A DNA stretch of 13,670 bases from positions 1,228,908 to 1,242,577 of the forward strand of contig GG745338.1 in NCBI GenBank assembly GCA_000151295.1. The letters run 5' to 3'. Each line of letters opens with the position of its first letter. Position 1 is the first letter of the stretch. A model generated the notes under the pieces. The model saw nothing but the letters and a program-made list of their open reading frames with translations. It did not search any database and was not told the DNA's origin. The stretch is from Allomyces macrogynus ATCC 38327. Its lineage: Eukaryota; Blastocladiomycota; Blastocladiomycetes; Blastocladiales; Blastocladiaceae. Position numbers and translations under genes: made by a program. Below are positions 1 through 7,157 of this stretch, piece after piece.

Positions 1-799
1 CGCAGAAGTTCTAGAATTCTGAACGATTAAAGCTCGCACACGCGCAACGCGTCGGCGATCTTTTCCGTCTTTGCGGTTCGTTGGCGGCGGCCGGAACGTG
101 GAGCGCGAGTGCGCGCTGGAAGCGCTGGAAGCGGGCCGGGCGCGCGCGGCGATGGGAGCGGGAGCGGAAGCCAGTGGAAGCCGGGCGCGAGAGGCCGCGG
201 CCCGCCCTCTGTTCATCTGCGTTGCGCACGCGGCCGCCGCGTGGGCGCAGCAACGCCCGGCCGCGACCGCTCGGACAGCACCTCCAGCCGCACGCGCCAC
301 CATCGCGGCGCACTGCCCGAGTCCCGCGCTACAGGGGCATGGAGCGAATGCACGCCACGTCACTGTCCTGCCACATCCATCGCTTACGCGTCGGTTGTTA
401 CCATGGGGGTCCTGCCATCTTACTCCATCCCTCTGCCCGTGGGTTTGGCTGCCCACGCTTACCTCAACGACAAGTACCACGCGACAAAGATCACAGCAAC
501 GGTCGCAACAACGCCAACACCGGCAGTACCAGCAGTACCAGCAGCACAGCAATGGCATCAATGACAGCTGCCATGAGGATGTGTTCAGCAACTCCACCAA
601 TGTGTTGCACTGCTGCTTTGATGACATGCGCTTCCAATCTTGGTCTGCAACAATCCACGACTAGCCAATGCAATCAATCTGCATCCACAACCATGGCGTC
701 ATTGACGCGCTGACGCCCCATTCATTTTGAAAAGCAAGCTGCTTGTGTGCAGCCATGGCAGCACACTGCACCTGAGTCACCTCCACCATTCCTACACTG
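1..799. other. GC-rich host-type flank, no supported gene
   Basis: This stretch differs from the rest of the window. Positions about 60-350 are extremely GC- and CpG-rich, and 350-800 are moderately GC-rich. Open frames here overlap on both strands with low-complexity Arg/Ala/Pro-rich translations, as expected of chance frames in GC-rich DNA, and none resembles a known family. A CAG/CAA-rich patch lies at about 490-555, including a 9-base unit (AGTACCAGC) repeated at 525-545. The segment may be the promoter and 5' leader of the Derlin-like gene that follows. The hexamer TATCGA, common elsewhere in the window, is absent. I see no RNA gene. Confidence 0.6.
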
Positions 800-958
800 A
801 TGGACTGGCTTGAGGCCAACTACCTCGAGATCCCACCCATGACACACACCTGGGTCATGCTCAGTGTCATTGTCTTGGTCCTGTGCCAGGCAGGCTACTT
901 GGCACCATTCCACCTCTACTATGACCTGCACTTCATTCTCAACCACAGCAAGTACTGG
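800..958 (+). CDS. Derlin-like protein, N-terminal fragment (host gene, truncated)
   Basis: Derlins are rhomboid-fold ER membrane proteins that help retrotranslocate misfolded proteins for degradation. The 53 residues from the ATG at 800 follow the family's N-terminal pattern: a short lead, a YLEIPPMT block at residues 8-15 (Derlin-2/3 type consensus Y-L-x-I-P-P-x-T/S), a first membrane segment at about 17-35, then a PFHLYYDL block and a conserved lysine-tyrosine-tryptophan at 51-53, where the family has Q-I-W. Full Derlins are about 200-260 residues, so only the first fifth is here. The frame stays open to a stop at 983-985, but after W53 it no longer resembles the family and enters a palindrome. 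A weak splice donor (TG/GTGCAT at about 957) is possible, so the break may be an exon end, with the viral element in the intron, or a direct interruption of the exon. The call rests on remembered family consensus. Confidence 0.65.
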
Positions 959-964
959 TGCATC

Positions 965-989
965 TGTCCTATACCTACGGTATAGGACA
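965..989. repeat. Perfect 11-base inverted repeat with 3-base loop
   Basis: TGTCCTATACC (965-975) and GGTATAGGACA (979-989) are perfect reverse complements around TAC. The right arm overlaps a second imperfect palindrome formed with TGTCCCCATAC (991-1001). It sits exactly where Derlin similarity ends and so may be at or near the element terminus or integration junction. Confidence 0.85.
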
Positions 990-1023
990 CTGTCCCCATA
1001 CTCCGTATGCCATAATTATAATA

Positions 1024-1133
1024 CCCAGTATGGTGGGACATAATATAACTTGTCATAATACCCAGTATGGTGGGACATAATATAACTTGTCATAATACCC
1101 AGTATGGTGGGACATAATATAGCTATCATAATA
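1024..1133. repeat. 37-base tandem repeat, three copies
   Basis: Copies lie at 1024-1060 and 1061-1097 (identical) and 1098-1133 (36 bases, changed near its end: AGCTATC instead of AACTTGTC). Each copy begins CCCAGTATGGTGGGACAT. Degenerate partial units flank the array: TGTCCCCATAC (991-1001), GTATGCGGGACA (1138-1149) and TGTCCGCCATAC (1159-1170), the first and last in inverted orientation. The array therefore combines direct and inverted copies of a GTATG-(n)-GGGACA motif, suggestive of protein-binding sites or a terminal structure. Function unknown. Confidence 0.9.
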
Positions 1134-1228
1134 CCCCGTATGCGGGACATCACACAGCTGTCCGCCATACCATTTAGCCAAGGCTGTACGTCCGTGGGGA
1201 CTTGCCTTTTCCTCACGGGCGTCTTGCT

Positions 1229-1238
1229 CTTTTATATC
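1229..1238 (-). promoter_or_regulatory. Putative leftward TATA box, copy 1
   Basis: The minus strand reads GATATAAAAG, matching the TATAAAAG consensus. It points toward the element end and the Derlin fragment, with no convincing frame downstream. The second repeat copy conserves it, which supports a function. Confidence 0.4.
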
Positions 1239-1403
1239 TATGCCTTACCCCGATCGATCTTTGTTTCGATAATTCGATCGCCCTAAGCCACTCACACGTG
1301 AGCCTTGCCTACCCCTTGACTTTTTTTGCAAATCCCTGCCATTTATCGATCGTTTTCTACATTCTCCTTTCTTTTTCGATAAAACGAACGACCCCCGCGG
1401 TGA

Positions 1404-1440
1404 GGTGCAGTATCGTCCAGTATATGAACGATACTACACC
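1404..1440. repeat. 13-base inverted repeat (one mismatch), 11-base loop
   Basis: GGTGCAGTATCGT (1404-1416) and ACGATACTACACC (1428-1440) are reverse complements except at one base. The loop is CCAGTATATGA. The structure lies between the two copies of the diverged direct repeat. It may be a recombinase or replication-protein site, or a hairpin in a transcript; nothing in the sequence decides. Confidence 0.7.
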
Positions 1441-1518
1441 GTGGTTCGGGTCAAGGACTACTTCGCCTCTCGTAGTGCGTTCGCCCAAGACATCCTTCAC
1501 TTCTGGCGGGCGTACTCT

Positions 1519-1528
1519 CCTTTTATAT
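1519..1528 (-). promoter_or_regulatory. Putative leftward TATA box, copy 2
   Basis: The minus strand reads ATATAAAAGG, a near-canonical TATA box, in the same relative place as copy 1 within the diverged direct repeat. No credible coding frame follows to the left, so it could drive a non-coding transcript or be inert. Confidence 0.4.
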
Positions 1529-1826
1529 GCTTTACCGCAATCGATCCTTTTATCGATGCTTTCAACTCTCCACAATCCTCCTTCGACCCTCTTTACTCTA
1601 CTTTCACTCACGGTAACCAATTACACCACTTTATGGAGACTTAGGAGACTTGGAGACTTATTTTAAAGTTATATGGGATTTTAACCAAACTTTTTCCTAT
1701 GTATACAATCCATTTACTATAATCGTTTTCATAAAAAGTATTTTTTTTAACCCTCCTCTCTCCCATCCCTCCACGTTCCTTACCGCGCACGATATTTTTA
1801 ACACCCCTTTTTTAACCCTCCTCTAC

Positions 1827-4058
1827 TCACTCCTCTTCACTCTCCACATCTGGGGTTAATTTCCAAATCATAACTCCTTTTACCTTTTCCTTTTCACAAA
1901 GGGGGTCATCACTACGAAAACCTTTACGCGACAACAACAAAATATTACTAAACCGAGTCATTGTGCAAGGATCAGCTTGAGGACAATTTTTCGATAACCA
2001 AGTCTTGTACAAGTCGTAGAGTTGACTAGACTGGATTGATTTAAGAGGAGGGTCTTGATCAAATACGACTTCGTTTCGAGGTCGGTCAAGCGAAGGGAAA
2101 CTACCGCTTTGACGAATCAAGTCAATAAAAATGTCATGATTTTGCAAGCTTGACTTTGAAATTATTTCCCTTTCGATGGTTTTGGGGATGATTTTCAGAT
2201 CAACGTCTGATAGGTCAACTTGATGTAGGTAAGTAAAGATTTCATCAGCGTGAATCTTGACGTATTCATCAAGGTTCTTGAAGTATTCTGGATCAGCTAA
2301 ATGCATGTTTGATACCTGCGAATACACCATTCGACGGTCGTGCTCTTCAATTGGGACACAGTGCGCATTGTTTGAGCATCCTCCAAACGTGTTTACGTTT
2401 GCAGTCTCGTATTTTCGCACATATTTTTCCTCAATAGAGGAGCGATTTGAGGTTATCATGTTTTTGAACTTATCGAAAACTTTCCGAAGCTCGGTTCTGC
2501 TTTCAGTTGGGATTTCGTCAAGCAACACTAATATCTTGTTTTCGATTTCCTTATTAAAACGACCGGTAACGAATGCCGGAAAATCATTGATTTCTACGTA
2601 ATTGTGATCCCCAATGATATAAGTCGCAAAACTTTCGAATAAAAACCCCTTACCAGTACCTTGCTCTCCGGTTAAGATAAGAGCGGTTCGGTTTGGGCCA
2701 CATTCAGTAATGAGAAGCTGAAACCAACGTAGTACATAGCGATAGAGGTTATCTCGCCCTTTGCAAACGACATTCTTGATGTAATCCAAATATTCTTGAA
2801 TTTCATGGCTTTCGATAATTCGATCCAATAGCTTGGCCTTGAACCCTAAAAAGCAGTTAAAATAACGGTACACACCAATGTTGTTTTTTCTCCCCCACTG
2901 AGGTTTCGAAAAATCAAAGATCCGTTTTTTTACGCGTGGAATGTATCGATATAGTTCTTTGTCAGGGAACATCAGGTCGATCTTGTCCACCAGACTCTCC
3001 CAAGGATCGGAATAACACAAACGTCGAATGAAAGTGTTTGTTTTGATATCAGCTCGGATGAACTCGCCAATATAACGACTCAAAGCAGCATAACCATCAT
3101 CTGTGTTACTGATTGTTGGGTCGTCTATCTTTTCCTTGATCTTCGACGGGAATTCCAGATCAAATCCATCAGCATACTTCAGTTTATCATCAACCATTTT
3201 GTTGAAGTCAAAAACTTCTTCTTCCGACTGCTCTGCCAATGCTGTCGTTACATCGAATACCTCATCCATTGGTTTGATACGAAACTTGATATCGAACCCA
3301 CAGCGTTCAATCAATGCTGAACGAAATTGTTCAGATTTCAGGAATTCCTCCAGTCGATCATTCTTTTCAACATAGTTGCCGTCGTGCATCAAAGTTGACA
3401 TAAAAAAGTTGTTAATCAAACCAATTGCAAGGTAAGACGTAATGATCGTGCTTTCGATAGCGAAATACAGGTTGCACCAAAACTTGCCTTTTGGATTGGT
3501 TTTATACGAAGATGATTTGCTCCGCTTTTGTACATCATTCCAAATAGCCTTGAAATCTCCTTCAGCATGAATGCGAGGGATAAGGGTATTGTACAGAAAA
3601 TCGTGGTACTGTTTCACCTCGCCTTCATAATGTCCGTTTTGATCGTTGGTGATGCGGATGAAATCCCTTTTCGATAGCTTATGCTTATCAAGAAAAGCTT
3701 TGCGGTCAGCAACGATTGAGTCCAAAACGGGGTTCGATAGCTGATAGTATAATGCCAGTTGTTGCATAACATTTAAGTTGCAAGCCTCGGCGTCAACGTC
3801 GACATAATTTTCTATGGCCAAAAAATTGCGAATACGACGAGGAAACTTTTGCAAACTTGGTCCATCCGCCCAAATACGACCAAGCCATTGTTGATTTGCA
3901 GGGTCATCCTTCTCCGACGGCTTGAAAGTTACTTTGAGAATTTTGACATCTCCTTTGATTTTCGATAATTTCAAAATCTTTAACAAATCTTTGAGCTGAC
4001 TTCTTAACTTCGTTTCAGCATGGGGCATCTGGATTGCCAGCCTTGTCAAGACAACCAT
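1827..4058 (-). CDS. TVpol-type DNA polymerase fused to SF3 (D5-like) helicase
   Basis: This is probably the element's main replication protein. Residue numbers are from the ATG at 4058. The N-terminal half resembles the family A-like transposon-virus polymerase (TVpol): a motif-A-like YVDVDAEACN at 85-94 and a motif-C-like LMHDG at 223-227 (acidic residue D226), with a basic helix at 119-138 between them. The C-terminal half is a superfamily 3 helicase: Walker A GEQGTGKG at 464-471, Walker B ILVLLDEI at 509-516, motif C GGCSNN at 559-564 and arginine finger DRRMV at 574-578, then a D5-like C-terminal region ending in an acidic tail. All key helicase residues are present. The usual His in the polymerase motif-A block appears to be Asn94. 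The first ten residues read in this frame overlap another open frame and are probably not native; the true N-terminus seems to lie in the frame ending at 4015. The helicase assignment is very secure, the TVpol assignment good. Confidence 0.9.
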   Translation of the reverse strand: MVVLTRLAIQMPHAETKLRSQLKDLLKILKLSKIKGDVKILKVTFKPSEKDDPANQQWLGRIWADGPSLQKFPRRIRNFLAIENYVDVDAEACNLNVMQQLALYYQLSNPVLDSIVADRKAFLDKHKLSKRDFIRITNDQNGHYEGEVKQYHDFLYNTLIPRIHAEGDFKAIWNDVQKRSKSSSYKTNPKGKFWCNLYFAIESTIITSYLAIGLINNFFMSTLMHDGNYVEKNDRLEEFLKSEQFRSALIERCGFDIKFRIKPMDEVFDVTTALAEQSEEEVFDFNKMVDDKLKYADGFDLEFPSKIKEKIDDPTISNTDDGYAALSRYIGEFIRADIKTNTFIRRLCYSDPWESLVDKIDLMFPDKELYRYIPRVKKRIFDFSKPQWGRKNNIGVYRYFNCFLGFKAKLLDRIIESHEIQEYLDYIKNVVCKGRDNLYRYVLRWFQLLITECGPNRTALILTGEQGTGKGFLFESFATYIIGDHNYVEINDFPAFVTGRFNKEIENKILVLLDEIPTESRTELRKVFDKFKNMITSNRSSIEEKYVRKYETANVNTFGGCSNNAHCVPIEEHDRRMVYSQVSNMHLADPEYFKNLDEYVKIHADEIFTYLHQVDLSDVDLKIIPKTIEREIISKSSLQNHDIFIDLIRQSGSFPSLDRPRNEVVFDQDPPLKSIQSSQLYDLYKTWLSKNCPQADPCTMTRFSNILLLSRKGFRSDDPLCEKEKVKGVMIWKLTPDVESEEE

Positions 4059-4212
4059 AGTTGTTTACTTGTAAAAGTTGTACAACACGTTTTATTGACA
4101 CTTTTTCTGTAACTTGATAAACACACGCGGGGTTTCTGTAATTATTTTCCACCCCCTTGATAAGATCGGCTGTCAGGTAACTTGTCTTCATTGGGCTCAT
4201 TGTTATTGCCAT
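4015..4212 (-). CDS. Probable N-terminal part of the TVpol-helicase, in a shifted frame
   Basis: This 65-codon frame lies directly upstream of the polymerase-helicase frame, overlaps it by 44 bases (4015-4058) and differs from it by one base of phase. A strong TATA box is just upstream and no other promoter precedes the main frame, so the two parts were probably one gene. Possible starts are the in-frame ATGs at 4212, 4200 and 4191; the TATA spacing favours 4200 or 4191, because transcription should begin near 4206. The overlap includes a run of four G on the plus strand (4022-4025), a plausible place for an indel, a sequencing error or programmed slippage. The alternative is a separate small protein on the same transcript. 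No family was recognised for the segment itself. Confidence 0.55.
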   Translation of the reverse strand: MAITMSPMKTSYLTADLIKGVENNYRNPACVYQVTEKVSIKRVVQLLQVNNYGCLDKAGNPDAPC

Positions 4213-4228
4213 GTAATGAAAGCTCTTG

Positions 4229-4236
4229 TTTATATA
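4229..4236 (-). promoter_or_regulatory. TATA box of the polymerase-helicase gene
   Basis: The minus strand reads TATATAAA within CCCCTATATAAACAAG. It begins 24 bases before the first possible ATG (4212) and 36 before the second (4200). Its strength and position are the main reason to place the gene start in the shifted upstream frame. Confidence 0.7.
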
Positions 4237-4321
4237 GGGGCGGAATAAAAAAATTTATGTTTGGATGCGTTTGAAACATCGAAACATGAATGCAACAGAA
4301 TGAAACGGGTCGAAACAACAA

Positions 4322-4537
4322 TTAACAAGCTGTCTGGGCTCGTAACTGAGCCTTTGGAATCATTTGAGGAAGGCGAAGTTGAGTGTAGTCAGTTACTTCT
4401 GGTGCTTTACGTTTATGCTTTTTTATCTCTGTCACATGACCTTTCATATCTGCTGCCTCTAATGTCGCATACTGACAAGCTGGACAAAAGTACAATACTT
4501 CATCCATGTGCTTTTTCCTCCAAGAAGGGCGTCCCAT
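4322..4537 (-). CDS. Small C2H2-like zinc-finger protein
   Basis: A 71-residue, strongly basic protein. It contains C18-x2-C21, then twelve residues to H34 and six more to H41, a C2H2 finger arrangement with a slightly long final spacing, followed by a lysine/arginine-rich stretch (KKHKRK at 39-44). Such a protein could bind DNA, for example as a transcription or recombination factor, but this is inference. The ATG at 4537 has a good context (AAAACAAAATGG). The gene is divergent from the tyrosine recombinase across a 124-base spacer, and its stop is 86 bases before the TATA box of the polymerase-helicase on the same strand. Only the zinc-ligand spacing and gene position support it, so it could be a chance frame. 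Confidence 0.5.
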   Translation of the reverse strand: MGRPSWRKKHMDEVLYFCPACQYATLEAADMKGHVTEIKKHKRKAPEVTDYTQLRLPQMIPKAQLRAQTAC

Positions 4538-4620
4538 TTTGTTTTGATAAGTTACTCTGTGTTAATAGGTGTCAAGAAATGTTTAAATGCGTTTGGACAA
4601 AAGTATCGATTGTCACGAGC

Positions 4621-4628
4621 ATATAAAT
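4621..4628 (+). promoter_or_regulatory. TATA box of the tyrosine recombinase gene
   Basis: ATATAAAT begins 41 bases before the ATG at 4662, inside the divergent spacer shared with the zinc-finger gene. A TATCGAT word lies about 15 bases upstream (about 4604-4610). The box lies after the in-frame ATG at 4587 and so argues against that earlier start. Confidence 0.65.
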
Positions 4629-4661
4629 ATATTTTGTCCCCATACTGTAAAAACAACAAGC

Positions 4662-5948
4662 ATGTCCTTTTCAAACCTTGTCCAAGCATTCCCAGCGCTT
4701 ATCAAATCGAAGGTGGAGAAAGGCTATGGGATATATACAGAAACTATTAAGAAATACGGGCGTGTGTATGATTGGCTGGTGCTTCAAGATGGTTCGATTC
4801 GAATTGATGATATGGATCGTGTCAAAGAAGTTATGGAACAGGCAAAAAACGTTGCCAAGCAAGACGTCTACAAGTATATGTACGAAATCGTCAAGTACTT
4901 TTCTGAAGCAAACAACTGGTCAGAGCAAAAAGACTTTGTTGTTGAACAGTACAAGAACCTTCGAAACAACTATATGGGGCTCGAAACAGCTCAACGTAAT
5001 GTTGTAGCAAACGTACCAATGCCATTGGAACAATGTCTTGCAGACTTGGAACGACTGGCAGTTGAGCTACCTGCAAATGGATGGAAGATGGAAGGCAAGA
5101 AGTTTAAGCCTCATCTCTTTTTAGCAGTATGTGTCACAGCAGTCATGGGTCAACGAACTGATGCTGGATTACTTGTAAGTGCGCCAGAGGATGAAAAATA
5201 CCCTTACTTGAGCAGAAGTGAACCTGTGATTTATTCGATGACAAAGCCCATCAAACAAGAACAGTATGGGCAGTCAAAACATCCGGTTCCTCCAAAGATT
5301 TATGAACTGTTACTTAAGTTCGTCACCAAACAGGAGCAGGATGGAAACCGCTTTGTTTTTAATCAAACGGCGGACAATGATAAGACTCGCCGTAATAGCT
5401 TCGGACGTTCGCTGGGTAGAACTACAGAACGATTGGGAAGCGAAGCAACAAGGATTACCATCAACACGATTCGCAAAATGTATGCCATTCACAATGCCAC
5501 TAATTCCGAAAGCTTGGGGGAATATGTAGAGAATGCTCATATGCGCAACCATAGTGCAATGACTGAAGCCCGTCATTATGTGACATCGAATGTAGGAAAT
5601 GAGCACTTTGGGACAACAGGAGCTGAAGCAAGTAGCTCATCACCAGCTATCGAAACAAGTGACGATGAATTTTTCGATTCGTCTTCTCAAGCTATCGAAA
5701 CCAGTGACGATGAATTTTTTGACTCAGTTTCACAAGCAAGTAGCTCACAACCTATCGAAACAAGTGACGATGAAACTGAACCATTCTATGTCAGTTTTCC
5801 ATTACCTAACATACGTAATGGGTGCTTTGTGATTTTTCCTAATAGCGATGGGTCATGCGATGTTTTTTCCACGACGAAGGACAAGCTTAAGTCACTTAGT
5901 TTGAATTTTGAGTTTACAAGTAAGACGCTTTTTGCGGTCGAGTTGTAA
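4662..5948 (+). CDS. Tyrosine recombinase/integrase with acidic repeat tail
   Basis: Catalyses site-specific DNA breakage and joining through a covalent tyrosine-DNA intermediate; here it probably integrates or excises the element, or resolves its copies. The protein is 428 residues. A helical N-terminal core-binding part spans about 1-120 and the catalytic domain about 125-310. Visible catalytic residues are Arg165 (GQRTDAG), Arg271 in N268-T-I-R271 (the usual His of HxxR is Asn), His297 (NHS) and the nucleophile Tyr306, nine residues later as is typical. After the catalytic domain comes an acidic Ser/Asp tail with three IETSDDE repeats (about 330-371) and a hydrophobic C-terminal segment (375-428) not seen in ordinary recombinases. 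The start at 4662 is chosen because a TATA box lies 41 bases upstream and the earlier ATG at 4587 precedes that box. The rve integrase starts 42 bases after its stop. Confidence 0.88.
   Translation: MSFSNLVQAFPALIKSKVEKGYGIYTETIKKYGRVYDWLVLQDGSIRIDDMDRVKEVMEQAKNVAKQDVYKYMYEIVKYFSEANNWSEQKDFVVEQYKNLRNNYMGLETAQRNVVANVPMPLEQCLADLERLAVELPANGWKMEGKKFKPHLFLAVCVTAVMGQRTDAGLLVSAPEDEKYPYLSRSEPVIYSMTKPIKQEQYGQSKHPVPPKIYELLLKFVTKQEQDGNRFVFNQTADNDKTRRNSFGRSLGRTTERLGSEATRITINTIRKMYAIHNATNSESLGEYVENAHMRNHSAMTEARHYVTSNVGNEHFGTTGAEASSSSPAIETSDDEFFDSSSQAIETSDDEFFDSVSQASSSQPIETSDDETEPFYVSFPLPNIRNGCFVIFPNSDGSCDVFSTTKDKLKSLSLNFEFTSKTLFAVEL
5646..5780 (+). repeat. In-gene repeat encoding IETSDDE units
   Basis: Three copies of a segment starting (G/C)CTATCGAAAC lie at 5646, 5691 and 5751. 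The first two are 45 bases apart and nearly identical; the third is 60 bases from the second because of a short Ser/Gln-rich insertion. They encode acidic Ser/Asp/Glu-rich units, with FFDS after the first two, in the recombinase tail. S-D-D-E is a typical casein kinase 2 site pattern. Spacings are multiples of three, so the frame is kept. Confidence 0.85.
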
Positions 5949-5990
5949 AATCGTAAGACGTATGTATCGTTGAAATTATTGTTTATAGTA

Positions 5991-7127
5991 ATGAAATCAA
6001 ATAAATCGAATGTCGTTTATCCACACGAACTGCCTATAAATTCATCTCAAGAGGAGTTTTTAAAGAAACTCTACTATGAAGATGGCTTCATGGGAGTAGG
6101 CATCCTAAAGTTTTTTGAAGCAGTACGGCGTAACATCCCTGATACAATACCACATATTTATCGAGCTCAAGCAGAACGATGGCTTCGTGATCAAGAGGTA
6201 TATCAAAGACACTTCAAAGCACGTCCAAAACGTGACATTCGAAGCATTCGTTCATCGAAACCTCAAAAGATGTTTCAAATCGATCTGATTGACATGCAGT
6301 CAAAGAAATACAATCACTATACGTTCATCTTGAACATGGTGGACATTGCAACGAAAAAGGTGTACTTAAAGCCACTTAAAAAGAAGGAGGCATCTCAATG
6401 CAAGATAGTTTTCGATGAAATCATGAAAGACCACGACTTGACACCAACCATGATATGGACAGACAATGGCACTGAATTCAACACACTTATTTCAGGAACA
6501 AACATCAAGCATGTTCGAGGAAAACCAGGTGTCCCCACATCACAAGCAATTGTTGAACGATCGAATGGTGAAGTCAGACGTTTTTTGAACCACTGGTTGT
6601 CGATAGAAGGCAACAAAAACTGGGTGCAATATTTGCCTAAAGTTGAACATGCCCTCAACAGCTTGCCCAAGTGGAAAACCGGTAAAGCTCCAGACGAGCT
6701 TGAGAGTATGAGCGATGATCAGTTCAAAGAACTTTTCGATAGTTGGGCTTCAAAAAGTCAAGGTCCAAACAAGCCTAAAGATGAAAACAAGGCATCATTA
6801 GAAGTAGGACAAGATGTACGTTTGCGAATACCATATAAATCTGCACTGGAAAAGAAGAACCAGCCAAGCTTCACAAGTGAGATTTATCGAATATCACATG
6901 TAACACGTCCAACGGGAATATCTGCAAAGACTTATAAAGTTAATGGCAAAAAAGGTCTGTATGTCCGATCAGATCTACAGCCGATAAACAAAGTAGATAA
7001 GGCGCCTGCACGTCAAACAAGCGGCATACGTCGTATGACACTACAACAGGCTTTGCTTGAGGAACAAGATCAGCAGGAACCAAGACGGTCTCTTCGTTTA
7101 AGACGGAAGACATCATTGATGTCTTGA
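5991..7127 (+). CDS. Retroviral-type (rve, DDE) integrase of Polinton/PLV kind
   Basis: Joins element ends to target DNA by strand transfer. The protein is 378 residues from the ATG at 5991; a frame extension to 5970 has only a TTG start. The N-terminal region (about 15-75) is a helical domain ending WLRDQEVYQ, as in Polinton integrases, without a clear HHCC zinc site. The RNase-H-fold core has D98 (FQIDLID), D158 (WTDNGTEF) and E189 (AIVERSNG); the D-E interval of 30 is a little shorter than the common 35. An SH3/chromo-like C-terminal domain covers about 268-332, then a very basic tail (RRSLRLRRK at 365-373). It lies 42 bases after the tyrosine recombinase and 30 before a small protein related to its own N-terminus. 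Two AATAAA-like signals follow its stop. All three catalytic acids are present, so it may be active. Confidence 0.92.
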   Translation: MKSNKSNVVYPHELPINSSQEEFLKKLYYEDGFMGVGILKFFEAVRRNIPDTIPHIYRAQAERWLRDQEVYQRHFKARPKRDIRSIRSSKPQKMFQIDLIDMQSKKYNHYTFILNMVDIATKKVYLKPLKKKEASQCKIVFDEIMKDHDLTPTMIWTDNGTEFNTLISGTNIKHVRGKPGVPTSQAIVERSNGEVRRFLNHWLSIEGNKNWVQYLPKVEHALNSLPKWKTGKAPDELESMSDDQFKELFDSWASKSQGPNKPKDENKASLEVGQDVRLRIPYKSALEKKNQPSFTSEIYRISHVTRPTGISAKTYKVNGKKGLYVRSDLQPINKVDKAPARQTSGIRRMTLQQALLEEQDQQEPRRSLRLRRKTSLMS

Positions 7128-7157
7128 CTGTACTTTATAATAAAACTATAAATAAAC

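Larger units (their letters stand above)
1215..1558. repeat. Diverged ~50-base direct repeat (two copies, ~290 bases apart)
   Basis: Copy 1 at about 1215-1270 and copy 2 at about 1505-1558 share, in order, CGGGCGT, CTC(C)TTTTATAT, GC(C/T)TTACC and ATCGATC, ending in a (T/A)TCGAT word. Copy 2 lacks about four bases relative to copy 1. Read on the minus strand, both contain a TATA-box-like TATAAAAG, listed separately. Confidence 0.7.
1171..1826. other. Gene-free left-end region of the element
   Basis: No open frame here looks like a protein: the longest plus frame (1202-1666) spans two diverged DNA repeats and has no recognisable content. The region holds the direct repeat, hairpin and short repeats listed separately. 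At 1635-1660 there are three consecutive copies of GGAGACTT(A). A 17-base direct repeat, TTTTTTAACCCTCCTCT, lies at 1743-1759 and 1808-1824, the latter running into the end of the helicase gene. TATCGA-type words are already frequent (near 1267, 1344, 1376 and 1552), which ties this region to the element rather than the host. Confidence 0.6.

Noticed and set aside
71..713. Several overlapping frames of 150-210 codons in the GC-rich first 700 bases
   Set aside because: They overlap in all frames, are low-complexity Arg/Ala/Gly/Pro-rich and match nothing; long chance frames are expected in such GC-rich DNA.
1024..1133. CRISPR-like array
   Set aside because: The repeats are directly adjacent with no spacers, and the context is eukaryotic viral; it is a simple tandem repeat.
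1016..1216. A minus-strand frame downstream of the leftward TATA box copy 1
   Set aside because: It begins at a non-ATG codon and mostly translates the 37-base tandem repeat; more likely non-coding.
1202..1666. A 154-codon plus-strand frame in the left-end region
   Set aside because: It runs across the diverged DNA repeat and the hairpin, has no recognisable content and no promoter in its direction.
4261..4626. A 121-codon plus-strand frame upstream of the recombinase
   Set aside because: It overlaps the minus-strand zinc-finger gene and the divergent promoter, and its translation shows no known pattern.
4587..4661. An N-terminal extension of the tyrosine recombinase to the ATG at 4587
   Set aside because: The TATA box at 4621-4628 lies downstream of that ATG, so transcripts would start after it.
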